Below, piece by piece: positions 1 to 9,289 of a stretch of 64,000 nucleotides of DNA. Origin of the DNA: Nostoc piscinale CENA21 (GTDB taxonomy: Bacteria; Cyanobacteriota; Cyanobacteriia; Cyanobacteriales; Nostocaceae); the NCBI RefSeq assembly GCF_001298445.1, contig NZ_CP012036.1, positions 3,899,766 through 3,963,765 of the forward strand, given 5' to 3'. Both the position numbers and the translations under genes were made by a program. The stretch's first letter is position 1. Each line of letters starts with the position of its first letter. Below the pieces are notes generated by a model. It saw only the letters and a list, made by a program, of their open reading frames with translations, was not told the DNA's origin and made no database searches.

Positions 1-372
1 ATTATTTTGCCATCCTCAAATTCAATAAATTGAGCAAAATAGGCTTTCATCTGTCCCCCGGATGGAATCTGTCCAATTGGAACTGCTATTTTCGCTGTCC
101 ATATTGTTTCTAAAATTACTGTATTGCCTAGAACATAGGATTTTTGGATATCATATTTTTGGCTGATTATAATTTTTTTTTCCTCTTAATGAAGCTTCTT
201 TTAAATCATCTAAATTTCTTCTAGCTCCATTAGGTATTAAGCGATTAGGATACTCTATTTGCTCAACTGATTCCGAATAATAAATAGCCAGTTCATCCGC
301 TACTTTTCCCTCTTCTATAGCCTGAAGGTAATTTTTGGCAATTGTTAAAATATCTTGTTGTTTAGTTGTCAT
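1..372 (-). pseudogene. SnoaL/NTF2-like protein, frameshifted and cut by the window edge
   Basis: The gene starts at 372 (MTTKQQDILTIAKNYLQAIE) and reads for 67 codons as a small alpha-beta SnoaL/NTF2-like protein, a fold used by polyketide cyclases and many uncharacterised enzymes. At the 9-base T run at 173-181 the frame runs into a stop. Removing one base restores a continuous frame to position 1, giving IISQKYDIQKSYVLGNTV and then ETIWTAKIAVPIGQIPSGG, which is the expected beta-rich second half (FAQFIEFEDGKI). The remaining C-terminus lies outside the window. The function of this member is unknown. The break is either an error in the run, a real mutation or a slippage site. The family call rests on pattern recognition of both halves. 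Confidence 0.6.
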
Positions 373-510
373 ATTTGTTCGTATTAATTATTACAAGTTT
401 ATGACCATTACAATTGAGATTAAATATTTCCTTAATTCATCAGAGGTAAGAAAATTTCATATAGCTCTTGGTCAAACTCTAACCTATCGGACAGTGCTGA
501 AAGTATAGGT

Positions 511-1072
511 TTAAATCGTATCTTTTACAAAGTTATACATAGCAAGAAAATCTGTAATTCCATAATCTCGACCAAGCTGGGAGAAAAGCGTCGTCACTTG
601 ACCACGGTGGTGGGTTTGGTGATTAAAAAAATGAGTCAATCCAAACCATAGAGAATGCTTTAGCTCAATCTCGCGGGTAGAATTAAAATACTGCAAGTTC
701 GCTAAAAGCATCTCTGGTTCAAGTTCCCCCAGCCATTTTTCTATTACTTGATCTGTTTCCATTCGCTCATGATGTAGCTCTATAAAGTCAGCATAAAGTA
801 TTTGTCCCAAAGACTGTAACTCAAACACAAGCTTCGCATTCTGCAAAGCCTTAAATGTATAGCCAGTTCCCGTAGCAAACCTTCCCAGCCACACTCGATC
901 GGTTAGAAGAAGATGATTCAGCGTTCCATGAATTGATTTAAAAAAATGTTCCTAGATCGCGCTGTCTTTCTTCTTGTGAAAGCGAGGCTGTAAGCTCATA
1001 AATGTGATTGTTGACCCATGAATTGTATTGTGCCATCAAGCGGAACTGACTAAGGTGAATCGAGTTTGACAT
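511..1072 (-). pseudogene. DinB-family protein, interrupted by a +1 frameshift
   Basis: Translation from ATG 1072 gives MSNSIHLSQFRLMAQYNSWV, the typical DinB opening (four-helix bundle, metal-binding, often thiol transferase or damage-induced). It reads to GTFF and hits TAA at the 7-base run 940-946. Dropping one base continues as KSIHGTLNHLLLTDRVWLGR and then to the stop at 511. In the second part the HFFNHQTHHRGQ segment carries the family's conserved histidines, and the HGTLNHLL histidine lies right after the break. The repaired length, about 186 residues, is normal for the family. DinB here is a fold family and not the DNA polymerase IV of the same name. The neighbouring SnoaL-like gene has the same type of lesion. 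Confidence 0.75.
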
Positions 1073-1260
1073 TGTTAATAATCCTCTTTGTGAAGGAAAA
1101 TATCTACTCTACCAAGCACCCTACAGATAATACCAATTTAAAATTTCAAAGTCATAATTTGATTTCTAGTTGGTGCATAGTTTGCCTATAGTTTGCCTGT
1201 GCGCGAGACAAAATAATATGGGGAGTTGCATATTTGAACCATGCAACCCCTTAATTCTGC

Positions 1261-2376
1261 TCAACCCACTCCTAAATAATTCTCGGCAATTTGCAAAATT
1301 CGCTCGGCTGCATGACCATCACCGAAAGGGTTAATAGCATTAGCCATTGCATTATATGCAGCAGGATTACTCAGCAACTCAGCCGCCGCCGCCAAAATAC
1401 TCGCGCTTTCAGTTCCCACTAACTTAGCTGTACCCGCCGTTACTGCTTCAGGACGTTCTGTTGTTTCTCGCAAAACTAATACTGGTTTACCTAAACTGGG
1501 TGCTTCTTCTTGCAAACCACCAGAATCAGTTAATAAAAAATGCGATCGCCCAATTGCCCCCACTAATTCGGCATAATCTAAAGGTTCGGTCAAAAATACT
1601 CGCGGATGTTGCCCTAATAATGCTTGCAATGGTTCCCTAACTGTCGGGTTGCGGTGAAGAGGTAACACCAAAGCAGTATCAGGAAACTTATCTAATATTT
1701 GCAGAAAACCTTGAGCGATCGCTTGTAATGGTTCTCCCCAATTTTCCCGGCGGTGAACTGTTGATAGCAACACGCGATATTCATTCCAGTTCAACCCCGG
1801 AACATTACAAGCTGGTTGACTCGCCGCCACATTCAACAGTGCATCAATCACAGTATTCCCCGTCAAGTGAATTTCGCCCAACACCCCAGAACGTTGTAAA
1901 TTCTCCACCGCCAAATTTGTTGGTGCAAAATGCAGTTGGGTAATTTGGGAAATTAACCGTCGATTCGCTTCCTCTGGATAAGGATTGTAAATATTATCTG
2001 TTCTTAACCCTGCTTCAACATGACCCACAGGAATTTTTTGATAAAAAGCTGCTAAAGCTGCGGCAAAAGCTGTGGTTGTATCTCCTTGGACGATAACCAA
2101 ATCTGGTTTACTTTTTTGAAATAACTCTTCTAGTCCGCGCAAGCTGCGGCAAGTAATATCACTTAAAGATTGTTTCGGCTGCATAATCTCTAAGTCATCA
2201 TCGGCTTTCAGGTTAAACAGTTGCATCACTTGCTCAACCATTTCACGGTGCTGTCCAGTTAAAATTACTTGCAACTCAAATTCAGGAGATTGCTGGAAAA
2301 CCTGAATCACAGGCGCTAGTTTAATCGCCTCTGGGCGTGTACCTAGGATAATGCCAACTCGCTTTTTATTTGTCAT
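1261..2376 (-). CDS. wecB: UDP-N-acetylglucosamine 2-epimerase (non-hydrolysing)
   Basis: This 371-residue protein has the full length of the non-hydrolysing epimerases that interconvert UDP-GlcNAc and UDP-ManNAc for surface polysaccharides. Visible motifs are GTRPEAIKLAPV at the N-terminus, QGDTTTAFAAALAA with GHVEAGLRT near residue 100-125, PEEANRRL, and the C-terminal nucleotide-binding LLTDSGGLQEEAPSLGKPVL with RETTERPEA. It acts in the cytoplasm. No other polysaccharide gene is adjacent, so the pathway it feeds cannot be read from context. Short TGACAAA-type repeats lie directly upstream of its start. Confidence 0.93.
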   Translation of the reverse strand: MTNKKRVGIILGTRPEAIKLAPVIQVFQQSPEFELQVILTGQHREMVEQVMQLFNLKADDDLEIMQPKQSLSDITCRSLRGLEELFQKSKPDLVIVQGDTTTAFAAALAAFYQKIPVGHVEAGLRTDNIYNPYPEEANRRLISQITQLHFAPTNLAVENLQRSGVLGEIHLTGNTVIDALLNVAASQPACNVPGLNWNEYRVLLSTVHRRENWGEPLQAIAQGFLQILDKFPDTALVLPLHRNPTVREPLQALLGQHPRVFLTEPLDYAELVGAIGRSHFLLTDSGGLQEEAPSLGKPVLVLRETTERPEAVTAGTAKLVGTESASILAAAAELLSNPAAYNAMANAINPFGDGHAAERILQIAENYLGVG

Positions 2377-2485
2377 TTGTCATTTGTTATTAGTCATTTG
2401 TCAATAGTAAATACTCAATCGCCATAAATGACAAATGATAAACGACCAAGAACAAAGGACAAATGACCAAGGACAAATGACTAAT
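2376..2485. repeat. Short TCATTTG/CAAATGA repeats upstream of wecB
   Basis: Repeated TCATTTGTCATTTGT units on one side and GACAAATGACCAAGGACAAATGA on the other form an interrupted inverted arrangement. Heptamer-like tandem repeats of this kind are common between genes of heterocystous cyanobacteria. The wecB start codon sits inside the first copy. Confidence 0.65.
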
Positions 2486-2499
2486 AATAAATAAACATG

Positions 2500-2520
2500 A
2501 AAAAACCCGGCTGAACCGGG
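2500..2520 (-). terminator. Rho-independent terminator for the small membrane protein gene
   Basis: Read on the minus strand, CCCGG-TTCAG-CCGGG forms a GC stem followed directly by six T residues. It lies about 35 bases after the stop codon of the gene ending at 2556. Confidence 0.8.
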
Positions 2521-2555
2521 CAGATGTACTGTTTGTCGTGTTTAACGCAATAGTT

Positions 2556-2930
2556 TTATTTGATTTCACAAGTTAAAGGGCAAGCTGCATATACAGAGGT
2601 TTTTTGTAATTCTTCAGTCTCTCCATGCAACCAGCTTAACCATTTGATATCACTAGGATGTACACCTTTGAGGGTGAGAACACCAGCTGCGATCGCCACT
2701 GCCAAAATATTGAACAAAATTAACCCACCGCCTACTAGTAAAACAGCACTAACAGGCATGACAGATTGTAAAACAATCGACAACAGACATCCGACCGTAG
2801 CCATCAAAACAACTAATGGAAAACCGACAACTAACAAACATACTGCCAATGTGAAAGTCCATATCAAGAAGCTTTTAATCATCATTAAGGAGTAGGTCTT
2901 TCCGAGATTAGAGCCTTGAGCCGAAACCAT
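2556..2930 (-). CDS. Small integral membrane protein, unknown function
   Basis: I do not recognise the family. The start at 2930 (MVSAQGSNLGKTYS) is preferred over a longer frame from 2996 because AGGAGGAAAAGTC, a very strong ribosome site, sits directly before it. The 124-residue product has a hydrophobic helix near residues 20-45 (IWTFTLAVCLLVVGFPLVVL), a second at about 50-70 and a third around SAVLLVGGGLILFNILAVAIAAGVL. A soluble tail WLSWLHGETEELQ follows, with two cysteines near the end. It has its own terminator and is probably monocistronic. Confidence 0.6.
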   Translation of the reverse strand: MVSAQGSNLGKTYSLMMIKSFLIWTFTLAVCLLVVGFPLVVLMATVGCLLSIVLQSVMPVSAVLLVGGGLILFNILAVAIAAGVLTLKGVHPSDIKWLSWLHGETEELQKTSVYAACPLTCEIK

Positions 2931-3646
2931 GACTTTTCCTCCTAAGTACACAGCAATAAATGTAATTTCAGTTAGATACCGCTGTTGGCGAATCAACTGA
3001 TTGTTTCAGTGAATTCCAGTATATAAAGAGGAATAGGAAAAATGAGCATTTAGTAACTTAACTTTACAGTTAAGTTTTTCTAATTATGAATGTAAAGTTC
3101 CGTTGATTTCTTGGTACAGGACTGGTTTCTGCCATCTATCTCAAGGAGTAGAAGCTGGTTCTTAACAGCCTCATCAGAATGTTTTCCACCCCTCAAATTG
3201 ATCCCCTTAATATTTCTTATAAAAACTGGGTATGTCTCTCATAATTCACTAATTTGTCTGAAAAAAATACCTGCTGCTGATTTGGCTTTTAGCTGCTAGT
3301 CAATTGCCGGAATTTTGCCGAAAAATTTCTCATCTAATGGTGAGATGTTTTCATCTTTTATTAAATGTATTATAAATTACTTTAATTTATAAGCGTTATT
3401 ACTGAAGGATATATAAGGTTACAGTGTGCTAAACAAGTTTATATGGACTTCAGGATTTTTTACCCTAATGGAGAGATTTGCACATTATCTAAAAAAATAT
3501 ACTAACAGGCAAATTAAATGTAACGAAATGTTGCGCTAAAGTTCTCAACTAAGGAACAGCAACAAACCTGCTGTCTGCCGTCCTTAGAACCACCAAGACA
3601 GATTTTTTGCAGATTCAAGTTCATAACTCCCTAATTTTGAAGATAT
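2931..3646. other. Intergenic region upstream of pilT
   Basis: This is AT-rich sequence between divergent genes. It should hold the promoters of both, but no clear operator, hairpin or small gene was seen. A 62-codon plus-strand frame at 3111-3299 has no ribosome site or recognisable composition and was not called. Confidence 0.5.
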
Positions 3647-4918
3647 ATGACAGAAACACAGAACTCTGCCAATTCCCATCCTGCTGCTCCTCGGAATGTG
3701 CCGCCTATGCCGCCGCCACCACCATCATTAACGACACAACGGCAGCATACACAAACATTAGATATGTCTGCTCATCGGAATACAACTCAACCTGCACCAC
3801 CGCCACCAGTTGCAGGTAATCGTCCCACAAGTCCACCAGCCGCAGCAAAAAATCCTTCTGGGTTAACTTTGGGAGCAATTATTAAAGAAGCTTTTGATAA
3901 TGGTTATTCAGATATTCACTTGGGTGTAGGTGAAGTTCCCCGCTACCGCAACCGTGGCGAAATTAGCCCCACAGAATATCCCGAAACAGATCATGAAAGT
4001 TTCATGAGTTGGTTACGGGAAGTGATGACAGAAAGAGAAATTCAGCAATTTGAAGAAAACCTAGAATTTGATGGTGCAACTCAATATGAATTTGCTCGTG
4101 TGCGGATTAATGTTTTTGGCTCATTGAAAGGCCATGCAATGGTACTGCGGTTGATTCCCCTGAAAATTTTATCGATGGAACAGTTGCGCTTACCACCAGT
4201 TTTTCGAGATATCTGCCACTCCCATAAAGGCTTAATCTTAGTGACTGGGCCGACTGGTTCTGGGAAATCAACCACAATGGCGGCGATGATTGACTATATT
4301 AATCGGGAAATGGCCAAGCACATCATCACCATCGAAGACCCGGTAGAATTTGTTCACCAAAGCCGCAAGTCATTGGTAAAACAACGGGAAGTGGGGATGC
4401 ACACTCGCAAGTTTGATAATGCTTTAAAAGCAGCCTTGCGGGAAGATCCAGATTTGATTCTGGTGGGGGAAATGCGGGATAAAGAAACAGTCAACACCGC
4501 CTTAAAAGCTGCCCAAACAGGTCACTTGGTAATGGGAACACTGCACACCAACAGTGCGGTAAAAACCATTGAACGGATTTTGAATTTATACTCTGGTGAA
4601 GAACAAGATGCAATGCGGGTAGCCCTGGCAGAATCTTTGGTAGCAGTCATCGCTCAAGGATTGTGTCGAACGACTGATGGTAAACGAGCTGCATTCCACG
4701 ATATCTTAATTAACACTGAGGCGGTTAAAGAATGGGTCAAAGACGGTAAATATGATGAAATTACCGAATTGATGAAACAAGCCAGTTTCGACGGCATGAT
4801 TACAATGAATCAGTCGCTGCTCAATCTTTATCAAGAAGGTCGCATTACTGAAGAAACAGCTTTAGAAATGTCACCAACTCCTAACGAAATGGCTCAGTTT
4901 CTCCGAGGACGAGTTTAA
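3647..4918 (+). CDS. pilT: Type IV pilus retraction ATPase PilT family
   Basis: This 423-residue hexameric ATPase would drive retraction of type IV pili at the cytoplasmic membrane, powering twitching motility and DNA uptake. Residues 1-75 are a proline-rich low-complexity extension (PPMPPPPPS, PAPPPPV) not found in most PilT proteins. The PilT core begins near GLTLGAIIKEAFDNGYSDIHL. Walker A GPTGSGKST is near residue 201, the Asp box with Walker B LREDPDLILVGEMRD near 264, and the His box TGHLVMGTLHT near 291. The start is an ATG with only a weak ribosome site. The next gene, with a KaiB-like domain, begins about 70 bases downstream on the same strand, so co-transcription is likely. Cyanobacteria often carry several PilT paralogues, and which one this is cannot be told. 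Confidence 0.9.
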   Translation: MTETQNSANSHPAAPRNVPPMPPPPPSLTTQRQHTQTLDMSAHRNTTQPAPPPPVAGNRPTSPPAAAKNPSGLTLGAIIKEAFDNGYSDIHLGVGEVPRYRNRGEISPTEYPETDHESFMSWLREVMTEREIQQFEENLEFDGATQYEFARVRINVFGSLKGHAMVLRLIPLKILSMEQLRLPPVFRDICHSHKGLILVTGPTGSGKSTTMAAMIDYINREMAKHIITIEDPVEFVHQSRKSLVKQREVGMHTRKFDNALKAALREDPDLILVGEMRDKETVNTALKAAQTGHLVMGTLHTNSAVKTIERILNLYSGEEQDAMRVALAESLVAVIAQGLCRTTDGKRAAFHDILINTEAVKEWVKDGKYDEITELMKQASFDGMITMNQSLLNLYQEGRITEETALEMSPTPNEMAQFLRGRV

Positions 4919-4986
4919 TTACAGTAAAGGTAAAAAGTTATCGCCTCGACTTTTTACCTCCAAGTTCCCCAACCCCTGTAACTAGC

Positions 4987-5748
4987 TTGACTACACCTAA
5001 ACTCTTTTTACCTAAAGTTTTTAAAGGCATTGCCTTATTTACACCTGGAGGCGATTTAATTTACTGCATCGACCCCAATAAACAAGGTCGATGGCATTTG
5101 CATTTGTGCGCTGCTTTACAAGAAATTCTCGATTTAACGGAACCGCCACATTTTTTAGTTCCTTGTTATACTGCCACAGTTGACCACTGGTTAGATCCCC
5201 ATACGCAACAAATTCGGACTTTTGCCGAGGCTTATCCGGCAGTACTACAACATCAAGCTTTACTGAATGCAATTTTTCATACGGGTGATTTAATCTGGCA
5301 AGCTGCACCTTGGCAAGATGGTTTGTGCGATCGCATGGTGTTAGCTACTTATCGTTCCACTTTTCCCCAACTTTGGGAAGACCACGATTTAATTGTGAAC
5401 TTAGACTTATCAGAAAAAGCTCCCAAATACTATCCACCAGTCAGAACCACACAAAACATCCAACAAAAAAACCAATGTTACGTTTTGCGTTTATTTATTG
5501 CTGGTCATAGCGCCAATACCGAACGGATACTGCACAATTTACACGAATTGTTAGAGCGATCGCTAGGATATCCCTACACTTTAAAAGTGATTGATGTTCT
5601 AACTCATCCAGAACAAGCAGAAATTGACCAAGTGTCTGCAACTCCTACACTGGTTAAAGTTTGGCCGCAACCAATTCGACGCATCGTCGGCGATTTAGAT
5701 AACGCCGAGAAAATTTTCCAAATGTTAGGTGCAGCAGAAAAGCTATAA
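4987..5748 (+). CDS. Protein with C-terminal KaiB-like domain
   Basis: The product is about 253 residues. Roughly residues 1-150 are an uncharacterised N-terminal domain (VFKGIALFTPGGDLIYCIDP, HLHLCAALQEILDL). From YVLRLFIAGHSANTERILHN onward the sequence follows the thioredoxin-like KaiB fold, including the LKVIDVLTHPEQAE segment, ATPTLVKVWPQPIRRIVGDL and the closing LDNAEKIFQML. Classical KaiB is about 100 residues, so this is a fusion and not the clock protein itself. The only visible start is TTG at 4987 with no clear ribosome site, and translational coupling to pilT is possible. A regulatory role next to pilT is inference. The domain assignment rests on visible similarity. Confidence 0.7.
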   Translation: MTTPKLFLPKVFKGIALFTPGGDLIYCIDPNKQGRWHLHLCAALQEILDLTEPPHFLVPCYTATVDHWLDPHTQQIRTFAEAYPAVLQHQALLNAIFHTGDLIWQAAPWQDGLCDRMVLATYRSTFPQLWEDHDLIVNLDLSEKAPKYYPPVRTTQNIQQKNQCYVLRLFIAGHSANTERILHNLHELLERSLGYPYTLKVIDVLTHPEQAEIDQVSATPTLVKVWPQPIRRIVGDLDNAEKIFQMLGAAEKL

Positions 5749-6162
5749 AAAATTTATCAGATTTGGTATTAAGGTTAACAAAAAAAGAAGCAATTAGTTT
5801 TAGTAAAAATCCTTTAAAAATTACAGCAGATTTCCAGTGAGTCAAGTACATAATTTAGTTCTCAAAGCTAGATAGAAAGCCTAGTCTTATACTGAATTCT
5901 GACTTCTGCTGGAAGCTTAATTAAAAATTAAGCTTTTAAACTTAAAAAAAATTTGTATGTTTGTTTATAATTTGGGATTTTTTTGGGAAAAATGCTGGCT
6001 GTGCTGTTAGTAAAACCATACATTCTACCTTAAGTAAGAATTAGCTTCATTTTTTATAGTTTAATTACATGCTGTCTTGACAGGTATCAGATTTTCATGC
6101 TTTATAATTAATCAATTACAGTAACTCGATGGAGATGCTGTAGATAATGGGGTAAATGTTTG
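5749..6162. other. Intergenic region with an AT-rich inverted repeat before the phosphate operon
   Basis: A perfect 10-bp inverted repeat AAGCTTAATT / AATTAAGCTT with a 3-base spacer lies at 5913-5935. CTTAA-type half sites occur here and again near 6030 (CCTTAAG). Cyanobacterial Pho boxes are direct CTTAACCT-like repeats. These sites resemble them only loosely, so regulation by PhoB/SphR is a possibility and not a call. Confidence 0.35.
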
Positions 6163-7296
6163 ATGAATAAGTCGCAGCATCCAGCTACTATACATACTTG
6201 CATTGAGAAAACTGGACAGTTAATGCAAGTTTTGTATCAAAAAATCGTGAGAATTTGGTTGAACCAAACCTCTGTTAAAAGATTTGCATATTTATGCTTT
6301 TTAGGTGCGATTTTAAGTGTAGTTATCTCTGCTTGTGCGGGAAGTTATTCAGCGACAGAACCAGAAATTAAGTTAAGACTAGTTTCTTTCTCGGTCACTA
6401 AAGCTGCCCATGACCAAATTATTCCTAAATTTGTCGAAAAGTGGCAGAAAGAACACAACCAAAAAGTAGTTTTTGACCAAAGTTATGGCGGTTCTGTCGC
6501 TCAAGCGGCTGATGTAATTTCGGGTAAGCAAGAAGCAGATATAGTCCACTTAGCACTGCCATTAGATGTAATTAGAATTCAACAAGCTGGTTTAATTAAA
6601 TCCAGTTGGCAGATTAGAACCCCCAGAAATGGCATTGTTAGTAGATCGGTAGCAGCAATTGTTACCCGTGAAGGTAATCCGAAAAAAATTCAAACTTGGG
6701 CAGACTTAGCTAAAGACGATGTGCAACTCATTGCAGCTAACCCTAAAACTTCAGGAATTGGCATTTGGGAATTATTAGCTTTTTGGGGTTCAGTTACGCA
6801 AAATGGCGGAGATGAAGCAACAGCTTTAAATTACATTGCCAAAGTTTATCAAAATGCTGCCGTCTTAACAAAAGATGCCCGTGAAGCTAGTGATGTGTTT
6901 TTTCAAAAAGACCAAGGTGATGTTTTAATTACCTACGAAAATGAGGTCAATTTAGCAGAGAAAACTACCTCAAAACTACCTTATGTCATCCCAGGATTAA
7001 ATATTTCTATAGATAACCCCGTTGCTGTAGTAGATAAAAATATTGATGAACACAAGACAAGAAAAGTAGCCGAAGCATTTGTTGACTTCTTATATTCCTC
7101 AGAAGCCCAACGGGAATTTGCTAAATTACAATACCGTCCGGTAGATCCTACAGTTACCCAAGAGGTAATCTCACAATATACCCCCATTCAAACTTTATTC
7201 ACAGCCCAAGATTTAGGGGGATGGGACATAATTCAAACAAAATTTTTAAACGATGGGGCAATTTTTGACAAAGTTAAAGCTAATAGTAAAGCATAA
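6163..7296 (+). CDS. Sulfate/thiosulfate-type substrate-binding lipoprotein
   Basis: The protein belongs to the sulfate-binding (Sbp/CysP) family of ABC transporter receptors. KLRLVSFSVTKAAHDQIIPKF, FDQSYGGSVAQAADVISG and ADIVHLALPLDVIRI match the family's opening, and NPKTSGIGIWELLAFWG is the later ligand-site region. A signal with lipobox (LSVVISAC, cysteine near residue 52) suggests a membrane-anchored periplasmic receptor. Starts at 6163 or 6223 (MQVLYQKIVRIW) are both possible, and the shorter gives a more usual signal length. No sulfate permease or ATPase follows. Instead the gene leads into pstS 33 bases later. It may supply a different transporter or bind another oxyanion. Confidence 0.8.
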   Translation: MNKSQHPATIHTCIEKTGQLMQVLYQKIVRIWLNQTSVKRFAYLCFLGAILSVVISACAGSYSATEPEIKLRLVSFSVTKAAHDQIIPKFVEKWQKEHNQKVVFDQSYGGSVAQAADVISGKQEADIVHLALPLDVIRIQQAGLIKSSWQIRTPRNGIVSRSVAAIVTREGNPKKIQTWADLAKDDVQLIAANPKTSGIGIWELLAFWGSVTQNGGDEATALNYIAKVYQNAAVLTKDAREASDVFFQKDQGDVLITYENEVNLAEKTTSKLPYVIPGLNISIDNPVAVVDKNIDEHKTRKVAEAFVDFLYSSEAQREFAKLQYRPVDPTVTQEVISQYTPIQTLFTAQDLGGWDIIQTKFLNDGAIFDKVKANSKA

Positions 7297-7329
7297 GTCC
7301 TCATCCAAATTCAGGGAATTAGCAATTGT

Positions 7330-8331
7330 ATGAATTTTATTTCTCAATGCAAAAATAATTTATTACTGCTGTCTTTACTTGTAATTAGTTACAGCCTAAC
7401 AGCTTGTAGTAGTCAAAAAGAAAAGCAACAACAAGTCAGTATTGATGGTGCGGCTGTAGGATTTCCGATTTCTTTAGCAGTAGCCGAAGAATATCATAAT
7501 GTGAAAGCTGATGCTGTCGTAAGTGTTGCATCGAGTGGAACTGGGGGAGGTATTAGTAAATTTTGTGCAGGCGAAATTGATATTGTGGGTGCTTCACGTA
7601 CCATTCGAGATGAAGAAATCGCTAAATGTAAAAGTAAAAATATTGAATTTTTGGAAATACCTATCGCTTTAGATGGTATAGCCGTGATTGTGAATCGGCA
7701 GAATGATTTTGTGCAATGTCTGACTGTTGATGAATTAAAAACCATCTGGAGTGCCAAATCAGACGGAAAAATTTTAACTTGGAATCAAGTTAATCCGAAG
7801 TTTCCTAATGAAAAGATGAAACTTTATGCACCTGCATCGGATACAGGTACATTTGATTATTTTACCCAAGCGGTGACAGGTAAAGCTAAAAATGGTCGTA
7901 CAGATTATACTCCCAGCCACAATCAAAATACTTTAGTGCAAGGGGTGGCAGGTGATAAATATTCTTTAGGTTATGTGGGAATTTCTTACTACATTCAAAA
8001 TCAAGATAAGCTGAATTTAGTAGCTGTAAAAAACCCTAATGACAAGTGTGAAAAACCTGTACCAGTTGATAATGTCGTGAAAAATATTTACACGCCATTG
8101 TCCCGTCCCTTGTTTATCTATGTGAGTAAAAAGTCATTAGATACAAAGCCAGCAGTCCAAGAATTTGTCGATTTTTATTTAGAAAACTCCTGGAAATGGG
8201 TAGATAGTGCGGGTTATGTGGCTTTACCTGATGAAGCTTACGTGAAAGTTAAACAGAAATTTTTAAAGGGGGAAACCGGCACAAAATTTAAAAAAGCTAA
8301 ACCAGGTCAGCCAATTACTAACTTTATTTAA
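7330..8331 (+). CDS. pstS: Phosphate ABC transporter substrate-binding lipoprotein (PstS/SphX type)
   Basis: This is a 333-residue periplasmic phosphate receptor. The lipobox SYSLTAC is at about residue 20-26. VSIDGAAVGFPISLAVAEEY and SVASSGTGGGISKFCAGEIDIVGASR contain the Ser/Thr-Gly phosphate-binding loops, and SDTGTFDYFTQAV is the third ligand loop. Four cysteines remain in the mature protein, as in SphX-type receptors. It precedes pstC by 11 bases, forming an operon with the permease and ATPase genes. Confidence 0.9.
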   Translation: MNFISQCKNNLLLLSLLVISYSLTACSSQKEKQQQVSIDGAAVGFPISLAVAEEYHNVKADAVVSVASSGTGGGISKFCAGEIDIVGASRTIRDEEIAKCKSKNIEFLEIPIALDGIAVIVNRQNDFVQCLTVDELKTIWSAKSDGKILTWNQVNPKFPNEKMKLYAPASDTGTFDYFTQAVTGKAKNGRTDYTPSHNQNTLVQGVAGDKYSLGYVGISYYIQNQDKLNLVAVKNPNDKCEKPVPVDNVVKNIYTPLSRPLFIYVSKKSLDTKPAVQEFVDFYLENSWKWVDSAGYVALPDEAYVKVKQKFLKGETGTKFKKAKPGQPITNFI

Positions 8332-8342
8332 TTTATTGATTT

Positions 8343-9284
8343 ATGAGTACCATCAATCATCACAATGGTTTTCAGGAAGGTTCTAGGCGATCACTAGAAA
8401 AAAATCCATCCGAAGATATTACCGAAAACATTATAGCCACAATTTTATTTTGCTGTGGTTTAGTCTCGGTTTTAACAACATTTGGTATTGTCATTATTAT
8501 CTTTCAGGTAACATTTGAGTTCTTCCAAGAAGTCCCATTAGCTGACTTTTTTCTCGATACTAAATGGACACCTTTATTTGCTGAAAGACATTTTGGCATT
8601 TGGCCATTAATTGCTGGGACTTTCTTAACTACTCTCACCGCTATGGCAGTGGCGATTCCTTTGGGTTTATCTTCCGCAATTTATTTAAGTGAATATGCCC
8701 AACCTAAAGTCGCCGCAATTTTGCGTCCAGCAGTAGAACTTTTAGCAGGGATACCAACAGTTGTATATGGATATTTTGCCCTGTTATTTGTTACCCCATT
8801 CCTGAGAAATTTCCTGCCTCTAGAAATCTTTAATGCTATGAGTGCAGGCTTAATGATGGGAATCATGATTACCCCGACAGTCGGTTCTATTAGTTTAGAT
8901 GCTATCCAAGCCGTACCGAATTCTTTAAGAGAAGGTGCGTATGCTTTGGGAATCACTAAATTAGAGTCGATTTTTAAAGTGTTATTACCAGCAGCACTTT
9001 CAGGAATTACAGCTTCGATTATTTTAGGTATTTCCCGCGCTGTTGGTGAAACGATGACTGTAGTGATTGCTGCTGGACAACAGCCAAAACTGACTGTGAA
9101 TTTGATGGAGTCAGTAGAAACGATGACAGCTTATATGGCACAAATTTCTGGTGGAGATAGCCCACGAGGAAGTCTCAATTTTAAAACTTTATATGCTGTC
9201 GGGGCTGTATTATTTCTGCTAACTTTGGCTTTAAACATTGTTAGCTACTGGATTTCCCATAGATTTAAAGAAAAATACGATTAA
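8343..9284 (+). CDS. pstC: Phosphate ABC transporter permease PstC
   Basis: This 313-residue inner-membrane subunit has six predicted helices. The first is IIATILFCCGLVSVLTTFGIVIIIF near residue 30. FGIWPLIAGTFLTTLTAMAVAIPLGLSSAIYL marks the PstC core. The cytoplasmic coupling loop around EGAYALGITKLESIFKVLLPAALSGI contacts PstB. It pairs with PstA, whose gene starts five bases after its stop. There is no strong ribosome site, which fits translational coupling within the operon. Confidence 0.93.
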   Translation: MSTINHHNGFQEGSRRSLEKNPSEDITENIIATILFCCGLVSVLTTFGIVIIIFQVTFEFFQEVPLADFFLDTKWTPLFAERHFGIWPLIAGTFLTTLTAMAVAIPLGLSSAIYLSEYAQPKVAAILRPAVELLAGIPTVVYGYFALLFVTPFLRNFLPLEIFNAMSAGLMMGIMITPTVGSISLDAIQAVPNSLREGAYALGITKLESIFKVLLPAALSGITASIILGISRAVGETMTVVIAAGQQPKLTVNLMESVETMTAYMAQISGGDSPRGSLNFKTLYAVGAVLFLLTLALNIVSYWISHRFKEKYD

Positions 9285-9289
9285 TCAAT

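Noticed and set aside
3111..3299. 62-codon frame upstream of pilT
   Set aside because: No ribosome site and no coherent composition or similarity.
4081..4275. Minus-strand frame inside pilT and similar frames inside other genes
   Set aside because: They are shadows of the conserved genes on the opposite strand and lack any start signals.
5905..6060. Possible Pho boxes before the phosphate operon
   Set aside because: Only loose CTTAA half sites; spacing and sequence do not match a clear tandem CTTAACCT arrangement.
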